Positions 16,092 through 26,500 of a stretch of DNA of 64,000 nt are shown here, one piece after another. The position numbers and the translations under genes are program-made. The stretch is from JASGIT01 sp047601665 (lineage in GTDB: Bacteria > Pseudomonadota > Gammaproteobacteria > Burkholderiales > Burkholderiaceae_C): assembly GCA_047601665.1 (NCBI GenBank), contig JASGIT010000001.1:248001-312000 (forward strand). Direction: 5' to 3'. The notes below the pieces were generated by a model that was given only the letters and a program-made list of their open reading frames with translations, had not been told where the DNA came from and did no database searches. Position 1 is the stretch's first letter, and every line of letters starts with the position of its first letter.

Positions 16092-17517
16092 GGGGGGTTC
16101 CCTCCTTCCAAATCCAGGCTGGCTCGAAGCCGTGCCGCCGGTGCGGCCCGAAGGCCAGCGTGAGCCCCGGCGCGGACGCGACCGGCAGGCGTTGCAGCGA
16201 GTCCACGGCGGCCAGAAAGCGCGCAACGTCCAACTGGCGGCCCGTGCGCGACAGCGCCTCGACGGCGACCGCCAGGCTGCTGTCGGCCAGCAGGCTCCAC
16301 AGGGCGGCGCCCCCCGCCGGCACGGCCGTGGGCGGCATGGGCAAGCCCAGCAGTTCAGGGACGCGCGAATCCGCGGGCGGTGCGCCGGACACCACGGCCA
16401 GCGTGCCCAGGCACTGGCCCGTGCCGCCCTGCGCGTCGCGGGCCTGCTGCGCCAGGGCGGGCGGCAGCAGCGCGACGGTGGCGCGCGCCGGGGCAGCGGC
16501 CAGCGCCTGTTGCAGATCCGCCGGGCCATCGATGGGCTGCCACGTGACAAGGGGGGCATCCGAGGCCAGCGCCGCCACGGCCCCCTGCCGCCAGTACAGC
16601 ACGCGCAGCCCGTCACGCGCCGACGCGCAGTGCTTCGGCAGCGCGGCGGCCAGTGCCGCCGCCTGCTGCGCCAGGCTGGGCAGCAGCCAGGTGATGCGGG
16701 CATCCTCCTCCGGCTGGACGGGCTGGCCCAGCGCGGCGACCAGGGCACTGTCGTGCGCGACCAGCGCCTGGCGCAGCGGCGCGCCGGGCGCGGGCACCAG
16801 GCTGGCCACCAGCACGAAGGCGCGTTCGCTTCGCACCAGTTGCGTGGCCGCCGCCGAGGCGCTGGCGGCATCGGGCCCGGCATCGGCGACTTCCAGCGTG
16901 AGCCGCCGGCCAAACAGGCCGCCGCTGCGGTTGATGGATTCGATGCCGCGCTCCAGCGCTTCGCGCACGGCACGGCCCGCCGCCGCCTGCGGGCCGGACA
17001 GCGGCAGCACCGCGCCCAGCGCCACGCGGTCGGCCGTCACGCCGGGCACGGGGGCGGCCTCGGTGCCCATGGCGCGCAGCCAGGCCAGCAAAGCGCGGGC
17101 CTCGTGCGCATCCAAGTAGTAGCGCGGCATGGGGGCGGCCAGGGCGCGGCCCGCGGGATCGTGGCCGCTCTCCAAGGCCCGCAGCACTGCCGCTTCATTC
17201 GCGTAGGCAGGGCGCCGCGCGGCGGGCTGCGCCAGCCGCTGCCAGGTGATGGCGGGCACCGGCACGCCGGCCTCGGTGCGCGCCTCGCCATGGGGGCCGT
17301 GGCATTGCACGCACGCCGCCCCCGCGAGGGCCACGCCATGCAGTTGCGCGGCGCGCGACCATGCGCGTTCGCCCCGGTAGAGCGCCCGGCCTTCGCGCAA
17401 GAGCGCATCGCCGTCCACGGCCAACGACGGCGTGGCGGCCACCGCCAGCACGGCAGCCCAGGCCAGACGCCAGGGCCTCGCCGTGCGCAGGGCGGATGGT
17501 GCGCGGCGCATGGTCAT
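16054..17517 (-). CDS. Cytochrome c / periplasmic substrate-binding-protein fusion
   Basis: A 487-residue exported protein with two parts. After a signal peptide (residues ~14-33) comes a c-type cytochrome with heme site CVQCH (Cys69, Cys72, His73) and a possible Met131 ligand in PMPRYYLD. From about residue 158 on it resembles the type I periplasmic-binding fold of amino-acid ABC receptors (ALGAVLPLSGPQAAAGRAVREALERGIESINRSGG in spirit). ATG 17517 overlaps the stop of the Sco gene as ATGA. Such a fusion could pass electrons to or from a partner while binding a ligand; this is inference. It belongs to the oxidase operon. Confidence 0.75.
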   Translation of the reverse strand: MTMRRAPSALRTARPWRLAWAAVLAVAATPSLAVDGDALLREGRALYRGERAWSRAAQLHGVALAGAACVQCHGPHGEARTEAGVPVPAITWQRLAQPAARRPAYANEAAVLRALESGHDPAGRALAAPMPRYYLDAHEARALLAWLRAMGTEAAPVPGVTADRVALGAVLPLSGPQAAAGRAVREALERGIESINRSGGLFGRRLTLEVADAGPDAASASAAATQLVRSERAFVLVASLVPAPGAPLRQALVAHDSALVAALGQPVQPEEDARITWLLPSLAQQAAALAAALPKHCASARDGLRVLYWRQGAVAALASDAPLVTWQPIDGPADLQQALAAAPARATVALLPPALAQQARDAQGGTGQCLGTLAVVSGAPPADSRVPELLGLPMPPTAVPAGGAALWSLLADSSLAVAVEALSRTGRQLDVARFLAAVDSLQRLPVASAPGLTLAFGPHRRHGFEPAWIWKEGTPHDHSTPSPIARR

Positions 17518-18110
17518 GCGTCCTGCAGCGACGCCACCAGCGCCGCCAGCGCCTCGGGAGGGTTGAGGGAGGAACTGCGCGTCCAGCGCCCGCGCGCCGT
17601 GTCGGCCAGCCACAGCAGGCTGGGGTGCTCGCTCGGCGCACCCGGCGGCAGGCCAAACGCCGCCAGCGCGCGCTGCTGAGCGGCGCGCTCACCGCTCAGC
17701 AGCAGCCATTCGCCGTCCGCGCTGCGCTGGCCAGGCCGGGCCAGGGGCAGGTCGAAACGGCGGGCGTAGTCGCGCAGCTGCGCAGGCCCGTCGCCCAGCG
17801 GATCGACGCTCAGGGCCAGCCAGCGCAGGCCCCGGCTGCGGCCCTGTGCGTGCAGTTGCTGCCGGGCCTCGCGCAGCAGCGCCGTTTGCGGCGGGCATAC
17901 GGTCTGGCAGCCGGTGAAAAAGAAGCTGACCACCACCACGCGCGTGCCCTCCAGCGCCTGGGCCAGCGTCCAGGTATTGCCGTCCGCGTCTTTCAGCGGC
18001 ACGGCGGGCAGCGCGGGCGCGGCCAGCCAATCGGCGGAGCGCGCCATGCCCGCCGTGGCCAGCAGGGCCGTGGCGCACAGGCGGCGGCGCAGCGGGCTGG
18101 TGGCGTTCAT
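17514..18110 (-). CDS. SCO1/SenC-type copper chaperone
   Basis: A 198-residue thioredoxin-fold protein with an N-terminal signal (residues 1-25, ending MARSA). The Sco copper motif CxxxCP is present (FFFTGCQTVCPP), and a His in SEHPSLLWLAD is placed as the third ligand of Sco proteins. Sco proteins deliver copper to, or reduce cysteines in, copper enzymes of the cell envelope. Its start overlaps the stop of the beta-propeller gene as ATGA and its stop overlaps the cytochrome-fusion start in the same way. In this operon it is the natural copper supplier for the giant multicopper oxidase. Confidence 0.85.
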   Translation of the reverse strand: MNATSPLRRRLCATALLATAGMARSADWLAAPALPAVPLKDADGNTWTLAQALEGTRVVVVSFFFTGCQTVCPPQTALLREARQQLHAQGRSRGLRWLALSVDPLGDGPAQLRDYARRFDLPLARPGQRSADGEWLLLSGERAAQQRALAAFGLPPGAPSEHPSLLWLADTARGRWTRSSSLNPPEALAALVASLQDA

Positions 18111-19954
18111 GGCTGCCCCCCCGCCAGCGGCCAGGCGATGCGGCCCAGCCGGCCATCGGCATAGCCTACGTCCAGCGCGGGCGCTTCCACCAAGGCTTCG
18201 AAATCGCCCTGCGGCAGTCCGCGCAGCCGGGCGCTGTAGCGGCCAGCGCCCACAGGCTGCGCCGGCGCGTGCGACTGCCAGGCGCCATGGCGCTGTACCA
18301 GCAGCAGGCTCACCGGGCCGGGGGCGGCATCCCCAGTCAGGGCGAAATCCACGGCGACTTCGTCGGCCCCCAGCGCGCGCGCCTCCAGCAGCCGGGGCTT
18401 GGGGCGCATGGCGGCGGCGCGCTGCTCCGCCGTGGGCGGCGCGCCTTCCAGGGCCACGGTGAAGCAGGCCGTGAGGGCCGGGCGCAGGTTGCGCACCACC
18501 ACGTCGTAGCGGCCCGTGGCGGGCGCGCGCAGGGGGGCCTCGAATCGGCCCGGCGCGCGCTCGGCCAGGCTGGCGTCCAGCACCAGCAGCCCCCGCGCCT
18601 GGCGGCGGTAGTTGCTGTGGCTGTTGACGGGCACCATCATCCCCTGCGCATAGCGGTAGATGCTGCCGTCGCCGGGGTTGGCCACCAGCATGGCATTGCC
18701 CTCGGGCGCCGGGGCCATCACGCCGGCGACGTTGAAAGCGTCCGGCGCTTCGCCGGGCGCGCGCCGGCCCATGGGGATGGACGGGCCTTCGAGCCGCCCC
18801 TCGCGCGCCGCGCCCAGCGCGATGAGTTGCACCGCAGGCGTGCCCTGCGAGCGCACGTAGGCGAATTCGCGGGTGAAGCCGAGTTGGTCCGGGTGCTCGG
18901 GCACCGTGCGTTCAGCCACCACGCGAGCGCTGGCCAGGTCCACCAGGGTGAGCGTGTGCGTGCGGCCATTGAGCACCAGCGCGCGCCGCCCTTCGTCGAA
19001 TAGGCCCAGCGCCAGTGCACCGCGCGCCAGCGGCACCGCCGCATCCACGCGCCGGCCCTGGGCATCGACCAGCGACAGCTGGCCGCCGTTGGCCGACAGC
19101 ACCGCGAGCCGCTGGGCCGCATCGCTCCAGGCGGCGGCAACCGGCGTGGCTGGCAGCGGAACATGGGTTGCCGTGGACAAGGTGGCGCGGTCGACCAGCG
19201 AGACGCTGTCGCTTTCGGCATTGGTGACGAAAAGCCAGGGGCCCGCGGGCGCCAGCGCCAGCGTGTGCAGGCCGCGCCCCACGGGCGCGCGGCCCAGCAC
19301 CTGCGCGCTGGCCAGATCCACGGCCAGCACCTCCTGCGCACCATCCAGGCCGACCCACAAGCGCCGGCCATCCGGGTCCAGCGCCAGCCGGGTGGGCTGG
19401 CTGCCGGGGCCGGTGCCCACGGTGGCCACCAGCTTGCGCGAAGCCAGGTCGATCAGCGCCACCGCGTCCGCATCCCGCAGGCTCACGGCCAGCCGCTGCG
19501 CCGCAGGCGCCAGCACCCAGTCATGGCCCACGGCGGGCAACTGGACGATGGATTCCAGTTGCGTGCGGCGCAGGCTCACATGCGGATTGATGAAGGCCAC
19601 CGTGCGGTCGTGGTTAAGGGTAACGAGCCGGTAGCCGTTCAGATCTACGTCGGCGCGCTGCCCCAGCGAGCCGCCCGCGTGCAGCGCGGCCTTGTCCTCG
19701 CAGCTGCTTTCATTGGCCACCTGCTCGGAGCGGCGGGCCAGCATCCAAGCGGCCGGGCGCGCGCCTTCGATGGGGCGGCCGGTGCGCGCGTCGGTGATCG
19801 TGAAGCGCGCCACGCCCGTGCCGTCCGGCCCGGCCTGGTGCTCGAAGGCCAGGGCCACGCCGCCTTGCTCGGTGCGCGCCTGCACCGCGCCCACCCCCGG
19901 CACGGCTGCGCACAGCAGCGCGGCCATCCAGGCAAGGGCGAGGCGGGGTGTCAT
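18107..19954 (-). CDS. Exported YVTN/beta-propeller protein
   Basis: A 615-residue protein with a signal peptide (residues 1-25). The middle is built of repeated beta-propeller blades of the YVTN/cytochrome-d1 type, seen as recurring segments like RLWVGLDGAQEVLAVDLASAQVL, PWLFVTNAESDSVSLVDRAT and ALVLNGRTHTLTLVDLASARVV. No CxxCH heme site is present. A C-terminal ~120 residues looks like a separate beta-sandwich domain. The ATG overlaps the preceding stop (ATGA), and its own stop overlaps the Sco start, so the operon is translationally coupled. Its role may be structural or in electron transfer; this is not shown by the sequence. Confidence 0.75.
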   Translation of the reverse strand: MTPRLALAWMAALLCAAVPGVGAVQARTEQGGVALAFEHQAGPDGTGVARFTITDARTGRPIEGARPAAWMLARRSEQVANESSCEDKAALHAGGSLGQRADVDLNGYRLVTLNHDRTVAFINPHVSLRRTQLESIVQLPAVGHDWVLAPAAQRLAVSLRDADAVALIDLASRKLVATVGTGPGSQPTRLALDPDGRRLWVGLDGAQEVLAVDLASAQVLGRAPVGRGLHTLALAPAGPWLFVTNAESDSVSLVDRATLSTATHVPLPATPVAAAWSDAAQRLAVLSANGGQLSLVDAQGRRVDAAVPLARGALALGLFDEGRRALVLNGRTHTLTLVDLASARVVAERTVPEHPDQLGFTREFAYVRSQGTPAVQLIALGAAREGRLEGPSIPMGRRAPGEAPDAFNVAGVMAPAPEGNAMLVANPGDGSIYRYAQGMMVPVNSHSNYRRQARGLLVLDASLAERAPGRFEAPLRAPATGRYDVVVRNLRPALTACFTVALEGAPPTAEQRAAAMRPKPRLLEARALGADEVAVDFALTGDAAPGPVSLLLVQRHGAWQSHAPAQPVGAGRYSARLRGLPQGDFEALVEAPALDVGYADGRLGRIAWPLAGGQP

Positions 19955-20529
19955 ACCGCCCCGTCGGGCACGAAGCACAGGCCATTGATGGCCACGCGCA
20001 TGAAGTCCACCTGGTTGGCCGGGTCGACCACATCGAACCAGGCTTCCACGATGCTGCGGCCCGGCGCCGCGGTGCCGCCGAGGAAAGGCGCCGTGCCGCG
20101 CGTGCGGCTCAGCCGGGCCTGCACAGGTGGCACTTGCCACCACTGCCCATTGTCAAGCCGCAGCGCGCACTGGGCCAGGTAGTCGCGCCCCACCGGCCCT
20201 ACGGCGGATACGGCCGCGCCGGCACTGCGCAGCGGCGTGGCAAAGCGCAGATGCACCGGCATGCGGCCAGCCAGGTTGTCACCCAGCAGCACGGAGTCAT
20301 TGGGGGCGAAGTTGTAGTTGAACAGAAGGCGCGAGCAGCGCGAGATGCTCAGCGGTGGACCAGCAATGTCGATCTCGATGCTGGCCTCCTCGTACAACCA
20401 GCGGGCGAGCGAGTTGTCCACACTACAGGGCAAGTTGATCAGCGGGTTGAACTGCGGGGGCTCCGTCCAGTTGATGACGTAGTACTCATCGCCGAAGTCA
20501 TCGGCAGTCGAAGCGGTTTGGATGCTCAT
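19951..20529 (-). CDS. Unknown 192-residue protein in the multicopper oxidase operon
   Basis: A protein that I cannot place in a named family. It has no signal peptide or membrane segment, starts with an acidic stretch (DDFGDEYYVINW) and appears beta-rich, with DNLAGRMPVHLRFATPL and a C-terminal MRVAINGLCFVP. It starts 24 bp after the oxidase stop, with GGAG placed before ATG 20529, and its stop overlaps the next start as ATGA. The lack of a signal in an operon of exported proteins is notable: it may act in the cytoplasm, for example as a maturation factor, or ride with a partner. That is inference. Confidence 0.65.
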   Translation of the reverse strand: MSIQTASTADDFGDEYYVINWTEPPQFNPLINLPCSVDNSLARWLYEEASIEIDIAGPPLSISRCSRLLFNYNFAPNDSVLLGDNLAGRMPVHLRFATPLRSAGAAVSAVGPVGRDYLAQCALRLDNGQWWQVPPVQARLSRTRGTAPFLGGTAAPGRSIVEAWFDVVDPANQVDFMRVAINGLCFVPDGAV

Positions 20530-20553
20530 CGTCGGCTCCGTGAGTTTGCGGGT

Positions 20554-23500
20554 TCAGGGCACCACGCGCAGCAGGCCCCAGATGCCTCCGTCGAATGGGA
20601 AAGCGGCGTCGCTGCGCCACAAACGGTCACCCGCCAGTGCCCAGCGCCCGCCAGCGGTCAGCAGCAGGTCGGCGCTCATTTGCGGGCCCACGCTGTTGTA
20701 GGCCCCCTGCAGGGTCCAGGCATCGCGCGTGGCATCGGCGTGGGTGGCGGCAATGCGCGAGGAATCGGCGTGGAACGGGTGCGGATTCCAATCGTGGCCC
20801 GAGAGCGAGATGGCCTGCTGCCGCGTGTGGCCGCCGGGATGCACCACACGCAGCCGCACCTCGGAGCCCGCGCGCGCGACGAACACGGGCGTTTCCGGGT
20901 CGCATGGCGCCAGGCCAGGCCGGGGCAGCGCGGCGATGCCCGCCATGCAGCGGCCCTGCGCGTCCCGCTGCGAACTGAGCACGCTGGCGTAGTCGAAGGC
21001 GTTGCGCTCCTCGAAGGGCACGGAGGGATCGCCGCCACGGCGCGCCCAGAGAGGCTCGCTGCGGTAGTTCACGGCCTTGATGCCATAGTCGTCCGGCTCT
21101 TCCGCGCCCTTGAGGTTGGGCACCAGCGAGCCATTGATCTTGGCGTCCACCGCGTCTTGCAGCACCATGACCAGGTCGCGGTACAGACGCTTGCCGCCCG
21201 CATCGCAGATCGTGGCGCTGGCGTAGGTACCGGCATCGGCCTGCCGCTCCTCGGCGGAAGCGGCTGGGCACACCTTGCTGCCCGATGGCCCGATCACCAG
21301 CGCGCCAATGGCGCCGTGGGCCGGGTGCTTGACCACGTCGCCGAAGCTGGACAATGGGATAGCGCCAAACTCGATGGGTTTGTCGAGCTGCTGGCCGTCG
21401 CGGTCCAACGCATAGTCGCCGGCATACCAGATGAATTCCTGGGAGGTGCAGCCATGTCCCAGCGCATCGTCCTTGCCGCAGGGCAGCACCAGGTTGGCCT
21501 GTGGCGGCAGCTGCACCGCGCTGGATACCGGGAACGGTTCGGCCGCGCCAAGCGGCGTGGGCCCGCGCGCGCCTGGCGCGGGCGGCGGCGTCTCTTCGGC
21601 GTCCATCCTGGCCTGCTCCTGTGCCTCGATGGTGGTGAGGCCGATATTGGCCCCGTCGGCGGCCGGCCCATACACCGCCACGCGCGGCGCATGCAGGCTG
21701 ACGCTGGAAGACATGCGCACCTGGTTGTAGTTGAAGCCGTCGGTAATCATCGACAGGAAATTGTCGGCATGCTGGTCGAAGCTGGCGGCACCGGAGGCCG
21801 GCCCTTCGGCGATCAGCGGCGGCAGATGGTTGCGCAGCTTCACGCGCATGCACTGGCCCGCAGCGGCGCGCAACACCAGCGGCTCGATGCGGCGCTGGCC
21901 GCTCGCCACCTGTTCGCGCAGCATCTCGACGATCTGGTCGGGCCGCCGCCAGTTGAACCGGGTCGGCACGGGCTGGCCGGGCAGGTGGTTGTTGAGCACG
22001 TAGACGATGCCATTGGGGTCGTCCATGCCCATGCGCCGGTTGTAGGGGATCCCTTTCTTCTGGCCGTTCGGGCCGCAGTTGCCGGTGAGCTCGCAGGCGC
22101 GCAACACGCTGATATCGAAGGCCAGGGAGTTCTTGTAAGCACCGTAGTCGCCCTGCACATCCAGAAGACCGCATACCTGCACCGCGCGGTCGGCGATCTG
22201 CGGCTCGGGCGGCAACGGTATCGGCGTGCCGGGCAAGGCATTCAAGCGCGCCAGGCCGGGAGCGGTGGCGGGAATCGTCTCCCCGCTGCCAACCGGCTGC
22301 TCGCGCCCGTAGCTGCGCACCAAGCCCCACATGCCGTCCCACAACTGGTCGATGGACGAGCCCATGTACAGGCTATCCGCGCGCCGCGTGGCGATGGGGC
22401 TGATCTTCATGTCGAATTCGAAGTGCTCCGAGATGCCCAGCGGCTGCGCATTGATGTAGCCCGAGTTCGGGTTGCCCGGTTCGTGCAACCACTTGTGGCC
22501 GCTCATGGCAAAGACATGCTGGGCCTCTTGCGCACCCTGGACGAGGCGGATCTGCATCGGGTCGCCCTCATAGGCCGCGAGGATGGGCGTGGCCGGGTCG
22601 CCCATCAGGCGCCAGGGCTCATGGTTGGCCATGCTGCCGCAGCGGCTGCGGTCGACCAGCACCGATGCGCCGTACAGGCCGCAGTGAAAGAGCTTGCGCC
22701 AGTTTTCGACGTCGGCCAACGCGCCGTCGATCTTGTCCTCCATGGGCGTGCCGGCCAACAGCTCGCGCGTTTGGGGAGCGACCTGTACGCCATAGGACGT
22801 GGTAGCGATGGCTTGGTCGCGGGCGGCATGTGCACCGGTGCTGAAGAAGTTGGCCATGTCGCCGGTGCAGTCCGTCTGGCCATCCTTGCAAGACTGAAGG
22901 CTGTAGTGGACGCCACCCAGGGCCGGATCGCCCGCGCTGCGCTGGCCGAAGTCGAACAGGCGCAGCGGCACGGGCTCGTTGCGGTAGTTGACAAGTTGCG
23001 TGCCCGGGTCTTCGGACGAGATGGCCAGCGGACGCGGCACGTTCTGCGGCACCTGACGGTGGCCGAAGCGCAGTTGCGACAGGTCGCGCTGCTCGGGATT
23101 CACGGGCTCCAGCGCGGCGTTGTAGAGGATGGCGAAGTCCGCGATGGCCAGGGCGTATTCGCGCTTGCTGTCGTTCGTCTCCAGTTCTTTGCTGGCGCAC
23201 TCCAGCGTAGCGGCATCTTTGTTCTGCGGATCCAGCGGGTTGCTGTTCTTCAGGGCTCCACGGACGGGGCCGCCATCGACTCCATGCAGGCACTTGGGCG
23301 CGACGATGTTGGCGCGCGTGGCAGTCGGGCCGCCGTCGTCGCGCAGCGCCAGCGGCGGGCGCAGTTCGCCGGCGGCCACCGTGCCGAAACGGGGGGCGCA
23401 CTGGGCGTCGAAGCGGTCGCTCAGGTTGGCGCCGCCGATGACCTTGTCGCGCTCGGCGCGGCGCACGGCGTCGTCGCTGCTGCACAGCGCATTCCAGTCC

Positions 23501-26500
23501 AGCGTGTTGGCGGCGGGGTCGAGCCACACCGAATTGCTCGGCTCCACCACCAGGGCCGCGTAGAGCCCGTGCTGCTGATGCGAACTGGGGCCGAAGTGGT
23601 CATGGCTGAAGACGGTGCGCAGCGTGTTGTCCTTGCCGGTCTTGCGGTCGAAGATCGGGTCCGCGTACCAGCGCTGCACGGTGCGCTGCGCGCCGCAGAA
23701 GGGGTGCTTCTCGGCCAGTTCATGCAGGCTCAGTTGCGCCGCGTTGGCCGGGCAGCGCCCGCGCGCCTGCAGCGCCAGGCAGTTGGCGTCGCCCGCGCAG
23801 TCGCGCTCGAACAGCGGGTGGGTGCGCAGCGCCAGCGGCGTGCGGCCCATCTTGGCGGCGGCGGCGTTGTAGGCCAGCACGCGCTCGCGCACTTCCTCGG
23901 GCGAGAAGGTGCCGTCTTCGTAGTTCCAGCCGTTGCCCGAGCCGTCGGATGAGGTCACGTCGAACTTCACCAGGTGGATGTGCTGGCCGATGGTGTCGGT
24001 GGGGGTGAAGATCTGGAAGTCGTCCAGCGCCAGCGCATTGGGTGCGAAGTTGCTGTGCTTGAAGGCAATGCAGTCGCCCGAGTTGGCGCGGAAGAACAGA
24101 GGCTCGAGCAGGCGCGTGCGGGTGGCGGGGTCGATGAGGTCGGCCACGTCCTGCTCCAGCGCGAGGATGCGCGCCTGGGGGTCGAACCAGCCGTGGCGGT
24201 TCACCGTCAGTTCGGTCTGGATCACGCCGGCACGGTATTCGCGCTGCGGCACGCCTGCGGGGCAGGGGTCGGCAAAGGGCGCACCCGGCGCGGGCAGGCG
24301 GCCATTGACGCGGAACACGGCGGACTGCCCCGCCGCCACGGCGGGCTGCCCGGCCACGGAGGCTGCGCGCTCGGAGGCGTAGCCCTTGGCCTCGCGGCCC
24401 CAGACGGGATGGCCTTCCTGCGTGGGCGGCAGGACGGCGGGCACGAAGCCGCTGCCCGCCAGCGCGCCCGCGTGGAAGTCCATGGCCGTGCGTTCGCTGG
24501 CCTCGCCGTCGGGGTGGAGCAGGCGGATGCCCCCAATCTCGGCCCACTCCTCGGCCAGGGCGAGGTTCGACGGGTGCTTGTTGCGCGCATGAACGCGCTG
24601 GGCGTTGATGCGGGCGATGGTGCCGCCCTTGGCCAGCGCGGCCTCCAGCACGGCCTGGTTGGCCAGCGCGCGTTCGGTGCGGTTGAGCAGGGCCCCGCCC
24701 GCGCCGCGCTCGCTGGTGAGCACGTGGCGTTGCAGGCCGCCATCCGCGCGCGTGCCGTCGGCCAGGGTGTCCATGTCCAGCGGCGGCTGCGGCGGGCGGT
24801 GGCCGGGTTCGCCGGGAATGTAGTGCGGGTAGCCCATGAACTGCGGCGTGGGCATCAGCGCCAGCACGCTGCCGGGCAGGGGCACGATGGCAGGCACGGC
24901 TGTGCCGTCCTGGACTTCCGCGTCGGGCACGCGGCGGCCGGGCGAGCCATCCTCGAACACGTCGTGCACGCGCCACAGCTCCCACATGCCCTGGGCAAAG
25001 TGCGGATAGAGGTGGCAGTGGAAGATCGAATCGCCCGGCGAGAGGTTGAGGTTGCCCGAGCCGCCGAACTCGATCTCGTAGCTGAAGGTGGCGCCGGGCG
25101 AGATGGTCTGCGAGTCGAGGTAGTTGGAGCCCTGCGCGCTGGCATCGTTCACCCACTGGTGGGCGTGCAGGTGGAACACGTGCGTCTCCTTGGGGCCGGC
25201 GTGCAGGTTGCGAAAGCGCACGGGGTCGTTCAGGTACGAGTGGTGCACGTTGGAGGGGTCGTCGGGGTAGAGCGCGCCCACGGGCTTGCGGCCGTCGCGG
25301 CTCCAGTCGAGCACCAGCGCCGGGTCGCCGCCCGCCCAGGAGCTGAGGAAGAACTCCTCGGCGCGGCATTCCAGGCAGTCCTTGGCCGGGCCGGTGTTGC
25401 GTTGGCGGGCCACCACCATCGCGCCCATGCCGGCCACGCCGTAGTTGATGCCCATGCCGTCCTTGATGGCGTGCAGCGGGTCGGTCTCGTCCTCCAGTTC
25501 GGCGAAGGCCTGGACTGCCTTGACCTCGTCGTGCATGACGACGGTGAATTCGCGGTACGACTCGCCGCAGGACGTGCCCCAGGTGTAGCCGGTGCAGGGC
25601 CGCTCCCGGCTGGTGGTGTCGTGGCGGTCCTCGGATTCGCTGCCGTCGGGGTCGCGCAGGGCGACGATGGCGTTCAAGTCGGTATGCACCAGCTCCCAGG
25701 TGCGCGGGCCGCGCTGGTCGAGCATGGCCAGGATCGGCAGGCCTTTTTGCGGCCCGCCGGCATGGCGCGCGCCGTCGTAGTCGAGGTTGGCGTAGGGGTG
25801 CCGGGCCTCGCCGGGCAGGGGCCGCGCGGCGGCGCGCAGTTCGTCATGCGTGACCTGTGAGCGGTACCAGCGCGAATGCCGTGGCTGCACGTTGACGGCG
25901 CCGAACAGTCCGGCGCCGATCTGGCCGCCGTCGCCCTCGCCGCCGACCATGGCCGCCGTGGAGTAGGCGAAGTAGGTTCCCTCGCGCACGGCGTGCAGGC
26001 GGTAGATGGCGCTTTGGCCCGGCCTCACGCTGCCGGGCGTGTTCAGGCCCGCCGATATTCCGTCGGTGCCGCAAACCCAGCCGCGCGGGCATTCCCGCCG
26101 GGGCGCGGCGCCCATGGGCACCACGTCCAGGCCGTTGACGTGGAAGGACGCGGCGCGCGTCCAGGGCCGGTCGTTGCTGACCGACTCGGTGGGCACCAGA
26201 TTGCGCCCCGTGGGGCCGCTGCCCGGCTGCCCGCCGGGCTCGTTGTAGCGCGCGCCGGGCGGGTCTTCCATGTGGGCGGGCACGCGGCCCTGGTAGCGTG
26301 GCGAGCCGTCGCCCTTGAGGGTGTCCAGCCGGACCTGGTACTGCTCGGGACTGCCGCTGAGTTCGTCAGGGGCCTCGGGCGAGAGCAGGTTGTGCAGCGT
26401 GACTTCCAGGCAGTCGCCCTCGTTGGCGCGCAGCACGATGGGGCGCGGGCGTTTGCCGGGGCGCAGCTTCACGCGGCCCGGCGCTTCGCCCAGGTTGGCC

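Noticed and set aside
19948..23952. Open frame of 1334 codons antisense to the multicopper oxidase and its neighbour
   Set aside because: It crosses the boundary between two real genes on the other strand and has no domain; high-GC artefact.
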